A stretch of DNA of 64,000 nt from Nitrospinaceae bacterium. GTDB taxonomy: Bacteria; Nitrospinota; Nitrospinia; Nitrospinales; VA-1. Shown piece by piece: positions 16,104 through 23,141 of the stretch (positions are counted from its first letter, which is position 1; each line of letters begins with the position of its first letter). The notes under the pieces were generated by a model. The model was not told the origin of the DNA and did not search any database. It saw nothing but the letters and a program-made list of their open reading frames with translations. The translations under genes were made by a program, and so were the position numbers. The stretch lies in assembly GCA_021604505.1 (NCBI GenBank), contig BQJC01000003.1, forward strand, positions 406,439 through 470,438, given 5' to 3'.

Positions 16104-16258
16104 TTAGAAAAAGTGACCATTCCCACCACCGAGTGCTATGATATAAGAACAGTTCCTACAAAAATTGGGAATTTTCCCCAAAAGGCCGGGATAACCTTTA
16201 AATTATAGCAGGCTATGGGTCAGCAAGGGGTTTTATCATTCGCTTCGGGGGCCAGTTT

Positions 16259-17413
16259 ATGAACATCATATTGAACAGCTATTGCAATTTAAAATGCAAT
16301 TACTGTTTTGCGGACGAATACATGGAAGAGACCGTGAGAACTCCGGGAAAATCCATGGAATACGACTATTTTATCGATCAACTCCTGCCCAAAATCAGAT
16401 CGCACCCGGTCATCAATTTTTTAGGGGGTGAGCCGACGCTCCATCCGAAGTTCAATGATATGTTTCAGCATACGCTGGATGCGGTCAACCCTTTCACTTC
16501 TCTCAACGTTTTCACCAACGGGCTGATGCCGGAAAAAGTCCTCGACCGCATGGTGAGAACCGCCAGCATCGAAGGCTCGGTCAAGCGGAATGTCTATTTC
16601 GCCATCCTTTTGAACTGGCAGACCCTGGAGAACATCAGCGAAAAAAACCATCAACGCTGTGGACAAGTTGCCGAGCAACTGATGCGGACCAACGGCTACA
16701 GCGTGATCTTCAGCATCAACGTGTACTCAAAAACTCAGGATTTATACACCCAGTGCGCCGAGATCGATGCGATTTACCAAAAAGTGGGCCTGCCAAAAGA
16801 TCAGACCTACAAAATCCGGGTCAGTCCCGCCTTCCCCATTGTGGGGGAAGCCAATAACGTTTACCTGCCAATCCGGGATTTCCCAAAAGTGGGAAGGAAC
16901 ATGCTGAAAATTTTAAAAGATTTTCCGCAACTCTGTTTTCGTTTCGACTGTTCGTTCCCGCCGTGTTTTCTCGATGAAATCGCGGAGGAGGAATATCCCC
17001 TGGTGGAACGGATTTTCTTCCACGGTAGTAAACAGCTTCCTGAGATGACAACCTGGAAAGATCAGGACCTTTACTTCGGTTGCGCCGATGGCAGCCCGAT
17101 GGATATCGACGGGCAGGGGAACTGTTTCAACTGTTTTCCCTTCCACAACCTCAAACTGGGAAATGTTGAAAACTTTAAAGAGGTGAACTCCATCGCCCTC
17201 GCCAAAATGGGTTCCAAATTTCTGACCACGGTGTTTGAAAGCACCGAGGTGAAAGAACCCTGCCGGTCCTGTCCGCATCACATGGTGCGGTGCTCCAGCG
17301 GCTGTTTCGCCTACAATTTTGTCGATCCAGATGACGGCAGCGCCAAAATGACGAAGGAAGTGGAATCCGGTGTCAAAGGATCCGATTCGTATGAAATTCG
17401 TTTGCAATCATGA
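16259..17413 (+). CDS. Radical SAM protein with SPASM-like C-terminal cysteines
   Basis: 384 aa. The [4Fe-4S]/SAM motif CNLKCNYC (Cys 9, 13, 16) is at the very N-terminus, followed by INFLGGEPTLH, the GGE SAM-binding block. The C-terminal third has many cysteines (CFNCFPF, CRSCPHHMVRCSSGC), the arrangement of SPASM/twitch domains that bind auxiliary iron-sulfur clusters and often act on peptides. The sequence FGCADGSPMDIDGQGNCFNC also fits such domains. Neither a precursor peptide nor a partner maturase is obvious, though the 93 aa gene lies just upstream. Its last 41 bases overlap the convergent isomerase gene. Confidence 0.82.
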   Translation: MNIILNSYCNLKCNYCFADEYMEETVRTPGKSMEYDYFIDQLLPKIRSHPVINFLGGEPTLHPKFNDMFQHTLDAVNPFTSLNVFTNGLMPEKVLDRMVRTASIEGSVKRNVYFAILLNWQTLENISEKNHQRCGQVAEQLMRTNGYSVIFSINVYSKTQDLYTQCAEIDAIYQKVGLPKDQTYKIRVSPAFPIVGEANNVYLPIRDFPKVGRNMLKILKDFPQLCFRFDCSFPPCFLDEIAEEEYPLVERIFFHGSKQLPEMTTWKDQDLYFGCADGSPMDIDGQGNCFNCFPFHNLKLGNVENFKEVNSIALAKMGSKFLTTVFESTEVKEPCRSCPHHMVRCSSGCFAYNFVDPDDGSAKMTKEVESGVKGSDSYEIRLQS

Positions 17414-17765
17414 ATAGATGATAGCCCTCGTGGGTTTTTACAGGACCGTTAGCGATTTTACTATCGAGAGTTCTCTTATCCAACCCATCACTGATGATGT
17501 CGTAAAGCTCCAGATTTTCCAGCTTTTTAAAACCCCCTCGAGGCACCCTCGGGTCGGCGATGTTCCAGCCCATCTCCAGCCATCCCAGGTTGCCGCCGTC
17601 TTCTTTGGATTTGCATTTGCTGTATTTCTCCGCCAGTTTCATCAACATTTTAACCCGCCCGGTCCCCGACTTTGCGGAATTGATGGTTTCTTTTAAGAGT
17701 TCCGCCACTTCTTTATCGTCCACCAGAATATGTCTTACCTGAATTTGAAACGATGCACCTGCCAT
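17373..17765 (-). CDS. Parvulin-type peptidyl-prolyl isomerase without signal peptide
   Basis: 130 aa, a stand-alone PpiC/parvulin domain: IQVRHILVDD, AEKYSKCKSKEDGGNLGWLEMG, and GPVKTHEGYHLFMI, the three core blocks of the rotamase fold. There is no export signal, so it should act in the cytoplasm. An AAAGGA site lies nine bases before the ATG. The final 13 codons are antisense to the end of the radical SAM gene. It is longer than minimal parvulins (about 92 aa), with an insertion near residues 70-100 (PRVPRGGFKKLENLELYD). Confidence 0.82.
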   Translation of the reverse strand: MAGASFQIQVRHILVDDKEVAELLKETINSAKSGTGRVKMLMKLAEKYSKCKSKEDGGNLGWLEMGWNIADPRVPRGGFKKLENLELYDIISDGLDKRTLDSKIANGPVKTHEGYHLFMIANEFHTNRIL

Positions 17766-17937
17766 ATTATTAAATCCTTTGAAACGCTTTAACTGAAATC
17801 AAGCCCGCATGAGCCAGTCCGATTTTTATGAACCCACTTGATCTATTGGAGATTTTTCTATAATAAATGAGTTTCGAATAAATTTCCATGCCGGATCACC
17901 GGCGTCCCCATTATAAACAAAATTGAATCCCCCAAGC

Positions 17938-18516
17938 ATGACACATTCACAAAAGCCGGTCATTCTGGCGTCTCAATCCCCACGCCGCAAGGAACTATTA
18001 AAAAAACTGGTAGCAGACTTTGAGATCGTCCCGAGTTCGGTGGAGGAAATTTTACAGCCCGGTCTCAGTCCCATAGAAAACGCCATCGCCCTCGCGCGCC
18101 AGAAGGCGCAGGATGTCTCCCGGCGCCATCCCGGCCATTATGTGATCGGCGCAGACACCATTGTCGTGCTCGACGATGAAATTATCGGCAAACCAAATGA
18201 CCCCGCCGATGCCCGGAAAATTTTAAAACGCCTGAGCGGCAGAAGCCATCAGGTGATCACCGGAGTCGTCATCATAAACTCCGGCCGGGCCGAGGACGCG
18301 GCAGTTTCAAAAATAGATATCCGCCTTCTGAATGATGAAGAAATCGCCCGCTATGTAGCAACCGGAGAACCGTTGGACAAAGCCGGAGCCTATGCCATTC
18401 AAGGCGAAGGTGCGGCTCTGGTCGCTTCTTATTCTGGCTCCTATTCCAATATCGTTGGCTTGCCCCTGGATACGGTTAAAGCCTTGCTGGAACAATCCGG
18501 ATACGCATTCGGCTGA
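17938..18516 (+). CDS. maf: Maf family nucleotide pyrophosphatase
   Basis: 192 aa from the ATG at 17938 (a TTG at 17923 would add five residues). Maf proteins hydrolyse non-canonical or canonical nucleoside triphosphates to monophosphates and influence septation. Motifs: ILASQSPRRKELL (substrate/phosphate loop), VIGADTIVVLDD (catalytic Asp), GKPNDPADA, LSGRSHQVITGV, DKAGAYAIQG. All expected family residues are present. It is alone on its strand with no clear operon partner. Confidence 0.92.
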   Translation: MTHSQKPVILASQSPRRKELLKKLVADFEIVPSSVEEILQPGLSPIENAIALARQKAQDVSRRHPGHYVIGADTIVVLDDEIIGKPNDPADARKILKRLSGRSHQVITGVVIINSGRAEDAAVSKIDIRLLNDEEIARYVATGEPLDKAGAYAIQGEGAALVASYSGSYSNIVGLPLDTVKALLEQSGYAFG

Positions 18517-18727
18517 TACTTTATGCTCCCAGATTCAAACGATGGCCATAGAAAATATTCTTGACTTTTTAAAACCAATTCAAAAACTAAAAACCAGGGG
18601 AGTGGAAATATTCCTTGCGAATCATTGATTCATCAGCCTAAAATTTGTATATCTTTACCGGCCTTTTAATTTTCAAAGGGTTCGTTCAGGTTTTCCAATG
18701 CCAATGATGACGGAAGGTAGTTTGATA

Positions 18728-18934
18728 ATGATTGCTATTCGCGGGTACTGCCACAAATGCCAGGCGCCGATATTTCTCAATCGGACCGATGACGTTTATG
18801 GAAACGACATTGTGACACTCAACTGCTGGAACGGCCATTACCAGTGGATCAACATTGAAAATCTTGCGGAAGATCTTCCCGTCGAAACCAAAGAAGACCT
18901 GGTGACTCACATCGGCTTTTTTTCCGTCCCATGA
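18728..18934 (+). CDS. Small zinc-ribbon-like protein
   Basis: 68 aa from the ATG at 18728, ten bases after GGAAGG; an ATG at 18698 in the same frame would add ten residues. It has CHKC (near 8-11) and a later CWNGH, which could make a zinc site, and the segment GNDIVTLNCWNGHYQW resembles small rubredoxin-like or zinc-ribbon proteins. The function is unknown. Its stop overlaps the start of the FGE-fold gene as ATGA, which suggests a three-gene operon with the MFS gene that follows. Confidence 0.6.
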   Translation: MIAIRGYCHKCQAPIFLNRTDDVYGNDIVTLNCWNGHYQWINIENLAEDLPVETKEDLVTHIGFFSVP

Positions 18935-19731
18935 ACGGCCCCGGCGTTCAACATTTTGTAAAACAACTTTGCATCCTCCTTCTTCTTTTAATTCCCCATA
19001 ACCTGGCGGCCGCTCCCAAACCCGTTCCTCCGACGCCGCCACCGGAAATGGTTTACATTCCCGAAGGGTATTTCCAAATGGGAACCGCGTCTGGAAGAGA
19101 TGACGAAAAACCCATGCATTTCGTGTTCACCCCCGCTTACTTCATCGATAAGTATGAAGTCAGCAATGCCAAGTACATGGAATTCGTTTTGGCCACCGGC
19201 CACGAAAAACCCCTGCACTGGGCGGATGAAAACTTCAACCATCCCGATTTCCCGGTGGTTGGAATCAGCTGGTACGACGCCATGGCCTATGCCAAATGGA
19301 AGGGCGGGCGTCTGCCCACGGAAGCCGAATGGGAAAAAGCCGCCCGCGGTAATGACGGCCGCCTCTGGCCCTGGGGAAGCGTCTGGGACAAAGGATTTTT
19401 CTTTTACTTCGTCAACATATTTGGCGATCAGGACAATTACCCCACCACCGCGCCCGTCAACTATTATCAGTCCGGCGCCAGCCCCTTCGGACTGTTCAAC
19501 ACCGCGGGAAACGTTTGGGAATGGTGCCTCGATTGGTACGATGAAGAATATTACCGCATGAGTCCAGAGATCAATCCCGAAGGCCCCAAAGACCCTGGAA
19601 CGATGAAAGTCCTGCGCGGCGGTTCCTGGATCAATGACATTGACGGCGTTCAGGTGGTCCACCGCGCGCGCAATTTCCCCAACATTAAGAATAAAATCTA
19701 TGGGTTCCGGACGGTTCTTCCCGTTCAGTGA
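18931..19731 (+). CDS. Exported FGE-sulfatase-fold (SUMF1-like) protein
   Basis: 266 aa; signal peptide at about 1-28 (hydrophobic LCILLLLLIP, ending AAA). The mature chain fits the formylglycine-generating-enzyme fold: MVYIPEGYFQMGT, YFIDKYEVSNAKYMEF, PVVGISWYDAMAYAKWKGGRLPTEAEWEKAARG, GNVWEWCLDWYDEEYY, VLRGGSW. The active-site cysteines of true FGE (after RGGSW) are missing: here RGGSWINDIDG. So it is probably a structural or other-activity member. It overlaps both neighbours by four bases. A paralog with the same architecture is at 39152-40072. Confidence 0.85.
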   Translation: MNGPGVQHFVKQLCILLLLLIPHNLAAAPKPVPPTPPPEMVYIPEGYFQMGTASGRDDEKPMHFVFTPAYFIDKYEVSNAKYMEFVLATGHEKPLHWADENFNHPDFPVVGISWYDAMAYAKWKGGRLPTEAEWEKAARGNDGRLWPWGSVWDKGFFFYFVNIFGDQDNYPTTAPVNYYQSGASPFGLFNTAGNVWEWCLDWYDEEYYRMSPEINPEGPKDPGTMKVLRGGSWINDIDGVQVVHRARNFPNIKNKIYGFRTVLPVQ

Positions 19732-20987
19732 ACACACCCGGCGTGAACCCTGACAACGTCCCCCCGCCTCCCGAAAACCAGGCTTCCAACAAACTCGCCA
19801 TCGGTTCCTGGGCGCTGTACGACTTCGCCAACACCATCTTTTCGATGAACGTCATCTCCCTCTACTTCGCCCTTTGGGTGACGGTGGACCACGGCGGACC
19901 GGACATTTTGTACAGCGTTGCACTTTCGGGGTCCATGCTGGCGGTGGCTCTCAGCGTCCCGGTCTTTGGCGCCATCTCCGATCAAACCGGGAAAAGACGC
20001 ATCCCCTTAACGCTACTGACCCTGCTATCCGTGGCTGGAACATTTTTCATCGGTCAAACCGGCCACCTGTTGACCGGAATATTTTTTTTCATCATCGCCA
20101 ATTACTGTTATCAATCGGCTTTAGTGTTTTATAACGGCATGCTGCCTTCCGTAGCACGGGGGTCGCATATCGGTCTCGTCTCAGGATATGGGGTGAGCCT
20201 CGGATATCTTGGGTCGATTGCCGGCTTATTGCTGGTGAAACCGTTTGTCGAAGCCGGAGGCCGGTCAGCGGCTTTTCTTCCCACCGCCGCCATGTTTCTG
20301 ATTTTTTCGATTCCCTGCTTTCTCTTCGTCCAAGACCCGGAAACCCAAGCCCGGAAGAAGGTCCACATCGGCCAGGCATTCCGAACCCTTAAACAAACGG
20401 TAGCAAACGCCAGTGAGTACAAACTCCTGCTGAAATTTATCCTCATCCACTTTCTCATTCTCGATGTCGTGAATACAGTAATAGCGTTCATGTCCGTGTA
20501 TGCCAACAAAGTGATGCAATTCACCGACGCTGAAATCACCACTTTTTTAATCTCCTCCACCGCCGCCGCCATGATCGGATCCTATGTCATCGGCTGGCTG
20601 GTCAAACACAAAGGAACCGGCTGGTCCTACGGATTGGTACTGTGGTTGTGGGTTGCCGCCCTTTCGATCGCGATTTTGAGTCAAAGCCAAACCATTTTCT
20701 GGCTGGTGGGTCCCTTGGCTGGTATGGGAATGGGAGGAGTCTGGGTGGTCAGCCGCGCGTATATTGTGGAACTCTCCCCGCCGGAAAAACTGGGGGAGTT
20801 TTTTGGACTGTACGGACTGGCTGGAAAAGCCGCCTCGATCCTGGGGCCTCTCTTATGGGGAACCGTCGTCTGGATTTTTCAAGACACGCAAACCTTCAAA
20901 TACCGCGCCGCCCTGACATCCCTGCTCATCATCACGATAGGAACCCTGTTTCTCTTTCGGTCGCTACGCAGACAACTGGCTCAATAA
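19728..20987 (+). CDS. UMF1-type major facilitator (Atg22-like) transporter
   Basis: 419 aa with about 12 helices. The N-terminal WALYDFANTIFSMNVISLYF is the signature of the UMF1/Atg22-like MFS family; later blocks GAISDQTGKRR, LPSVARGSH and LSPPEKLGEFFGLYGLAGK are also family-typical. Yeast Atg22 exports amino acids from the vacuole; bacterial substrates are unknown. The start is GTG at 19728, overlapping the previous stop as GTGA, so it is translationally coupled to the FGE-fold gene. Confidence 0.87.
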   Translation: MNTPGVNPDNVPPPPENQASNKLAIGSWALYDFANTIFSMNVISLYFALWVTVDHGGPDILYSVALSGSMLAVALSVPVFGAISDQTGKRRIPLTLLTLLSVAGTFFIGQTGHLLTGIFFFIIANYCYQSALVFYNGMLPSVARGSHIGLVSGYGVSLGYLGSIAGLLLVKPFVEAGGRSAAFLPTAAMFLIFSIPCFLFVQDPETQARKKVHIGQAFRTLKQTVANASEYKLLLKFILIHFLILDVVNTVIAFMSVYANKVMQFTDAEITTFLISSTAAAMIGSYVIGWLVKHKGTGWSYGLVLWLWVAALSIAILSQSQTIFWLVGPLAGMGMGGVWVVSRAYIVELSPPEKLGEFFGLYGLAGKAASILGPLLWGTVVWIFQDTQTFKYRAALTSLLIITIGTLFLFRSLRRQLAQ

Positions 20988-21061
20988 AGTCAAGTGATTG
21001 CGTTTTTTTGATGGACTAAAATTTTGCCTGATGGCCCCCTTCGCGGTTAAAACGAAATCGG

Positions 21062-21090
21062 TTGACAACCGGGAATCGAATGTTTAGGCT
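21062..21090 (+). promoter_or_regulatory. Weak sigma-70-type promoter candidate
   Basis: TTGACA at 21062-21067, 17-base spacer, then TAGGCT at 21085-21090, which matches TATAAT at only three positions. It lies about 60 bases before the SurA-like gene. Confidence 0.35.
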
Positions 21091-21149
21091 TGAATTGATT
21101 CCAATATTTTAACGGCAACCCCAAAGTTCACTTTATATGAGAGGTTGAA

Positions 21150-22163
21150 ATGTTCCGCTATCGCTTTATTAAACAGTGGGTGGTTGCAAGCTCGGCGTTG
21201 TGTCTGATTGCCGGTGCCGCGCCACAGCTTTTCGCCCATTCCGGACACAAACACGACGATAAACCGCCCATCAGCCTGCCGGAGGTGACCGCCAGAGTCA
21301 ATGACACCGACATCAAACGGGAAGTTATTTTACGGGAACTAAAAAAAACCATTCGCAATTACAAAGACAGGGGAATGACCCTCAAACCGGACCAGTTGAA
21401 AACGGCGGCGAAAAAACTGATCGACGATGAAATCGGACGGACGCTGTTATTGCAAAGAGGAGAAAAAATCGGTGTCTCGGTAACTCCCGAAATGGTGAAA
21501 ACCAAATTGAATCAAATCAAAGGGACGTTTAAGTCCGATGCAGTATTCGAGCATAAACTGGCGGACCAGGGGATGAGCCTCGATCAGTATCAAGACGAAT
21601 TGCGGACCGATCTGATTATGGATCAGGTTATTAAAAAAGAAGTGGAATCAAAAATCAAAGTCAACGAAAAAGACCTGAAAGATTATTACGACCAGAATAT
21701 AAACCAATACCGCACCCCGGAAAAGGCCCGCGCCAGTGTCATCCTGATCAAGCTGGCACCCAACAGCAGTTCTGAAAAAGAACGAAACGCCCGGAAAAAA
21801 ATAGAATCCATTTTAAAGCAGGTCGAAGCTGGAACAGATTTTTCAGGATTGGCGAAGAAATTCTCGCAGGACAGTTTGGCTCCTAAAGGCGGCGATCTCG
21901 GATTCTTTGCAAAAAAACAGATGCTTCCCGCCTTCAGCGAAAGGGCCTTCAAACTAAAGGTGGGCGAAGTGAGCGAAATTTTCAAGACCCAGCACGGGTT
22001 TCACCTGTTGAAGGTGACGGACAAAAAACCCGGTGTGGAACGCCCCTTTAAAAAGGTCAAGGAAAGCATCCGGCAAACACTGATAGAAAGGAAAAGCGCA
22101 CAAGCCACCCAGGCTTATGTGCAAACGCTTAAAAAGCAGGCTGACCTGAAAACCTATTTCTAG
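21150..22163 (+). CDS. Periplasmic SurA/PpiD-like peptidyl-prolyl isomerase
   Basis: 337 aa. Signal peptide at 1-29 (ending LFA), followed by a His-rich start (HSGHKHDD) that could bind metal. A SurA_N-type helical chaperone domain (about 45-180: KKLIDDEIGRTLLLQRGEK) precedes one parvulin domain (about 195-300) with KARASVILIKL, AKKFSQDSLAPKGGDLGFFAK and GEVSEIFKTQHGFHLLKV, and a C-terminal helix. Such proteins help fold outer-membrane proteins. There is only one isomerase domain, as in PrsA and many non-gamma-proteobacterial SurA homologs. GAGAGG lies seven bases before the ATG. Confidence 0.88.
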   Translation: MFRYRFIKQWVVASSALCLIAGAAPQLFAHSGHKHDDKPPISLPEVTARVNDTDIKREVILRELKKTIRNYKDRGMTLKPDQLKTAAKKLIDDEIGRTLLLQRGEKIGVSVTPEMVKTKLNQIKGTFKSDAVFEHKLADQGMSLDQYQDELRTDLIMDQVIKKEVESKIKVNEKDLKDYYDQNINQYRTPEKARASVILIKLAPNSSSEKERNARKKIESILKQVEAGTDFSGLAKKFSQDSLAPKGGDLGFFAKKQMLPAFSERAFKLKVGEVSEIFKTQHGFHLLKVTDKKPGVERPFKKVKESIRQTLIERKSAQATQAYVQTLKKQADLKTYF

Positions 22164-22207
22164 GAAAATAGATCAGGCCTTTTTTCTTCCAAGCGAATAC
22201 TTTTTTC

Positions 22208-22732
22208 TTAGTGGTGGGAGGTCTCCGAGGCGATTTTATCCATAAGGGCAAAAAACACGCCGCTTAAAACAAATGCCATGTGGATCGCCACCTTCCACAT
22301 AAACATGTAGGTGTTGGCTTCGGTGGGTTCCGCGGGGATTTCCACAAAGGTTTTAAGAAGGTCGATTGCGGAAATGGCGACGATGGCGCCAATGACCTTT
22401 AACTTGAGCCCGCCAAAATCGACCTTTCCCATCCAGTCGGGCCGGTCGGCATGCTCGCCGACATCAATTTTTGAAACAAAGATTTCATATCCGGAGAAAA
22501 TGATCATCAGCAGTAACGATCCCACCAGGGCCATGTCCACGAGGGTCAAAATTCCAATGATGGCATCACTCTCTGAGATTGAAAGGACATGAAGCGACAG
22601 ATGAAAAATTTCCTGCCCGAATTTTATTAGCAAAAGCAGGATGCTGAGGATCAATCCCAAAAAGAAAGGCGCTAATAACCACCGGCTTCTGAAAATGACT
22701 GTCTCCAGCAGTTGTTCGATTTTACCCGGCAT
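22208..22732 (-). CDS. UPF0114 (YqhA) family membrane protein
   Basis: 174 aa with four predicted helices. N-terminus EQLLETVIFRSRWLLAPFFLGL and the segments LTLVDMALVGSLLLMIIFSGYEIFVSK and KLKVIGAIVAISAIDLLK are the UPF0114/YqhA pattern. Its role is unknown. It shares the strand with the small Lys-rich protein gene just upstream, with 26 bases between them, so they may be one transcript. Confidence 0.85.
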   Translation of the reverse strand: MPGKIEQLLETVIFRSRWLLAPFFLGLILSILLLLIKFGQEIFHLSLHVLSISESDAIIGILTLVDMALVGSLLLMIIFSGYEIFVSKIDVGEHADRPDWMGKVDFGGLKLKVIGAIVAISAIDLLKTFVEIPAEPTEANTYMFMWKVAIHMAFVLSGVFFALMDKIASETSHH

Positions 22733-22758
22733 ATAGTAAGTGTTCCTTGGAGTGAGAG

Positions 22759-22959
22759 TTATTTTTTCTCAGGCTTGGCTTTCTCTTTTTTCTTTGCGGG
22801 TTTTCCCTTATTGATCTCATTGAGTTTCCGCTTCACAATTTTCCCTTTGTCCCGGTCAAAATCCATTTTCAGATGCACCGAATTGGGAAATACCTTGCAC
22901 ACAACGCCTTCTTTTTTTTTGCCGGCAAAATCTAATTTAACCGTATCTCCTACTTTCAT
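22759..22959 (-). CDS. Small protein with SH3-like core and Lys-rich tail
   Basis: 66 aa. Residues 1-45 (MKVGDTVKLDFAGKKKEGVV) look like a small beta-barrel of the kind found in KOW or Hfq-like domains; the tail from 48 on is almost wholly Lys/Pro/Glu (KGKPAKKKEKAKPEKK) and should be disordered and nucleic-acid-prone. Start at 22959 is fixed by GGAGGAGG; an upstream ATG in frame lies within that site. No family is recognised. Confidence 0.6.
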   Translation of the reverse strand: MKVGDTVKLDFAGKKKEGVVCKVFPNSVHLKMDFDRDKGKIVKRKLNEINKGKPAKKKEKAKPEKK

Positions 22960-23141
22960 GATTTGTCCTCCTCCCATACCTTAAAGGGTGAAACCGCAGC
23001 ATCTCTTGGCTCTTTGGAAGAATGAAGACTAGAGGAAATTATTTTGCGAGTCAATTTTTTCTTTAAATAAGGTCCACGGTTGGGTTCTTATCAAACCGGT
23101 TCTCTGGTAAACTTTCCCAAAAATGATTTTAATTCTATAAA

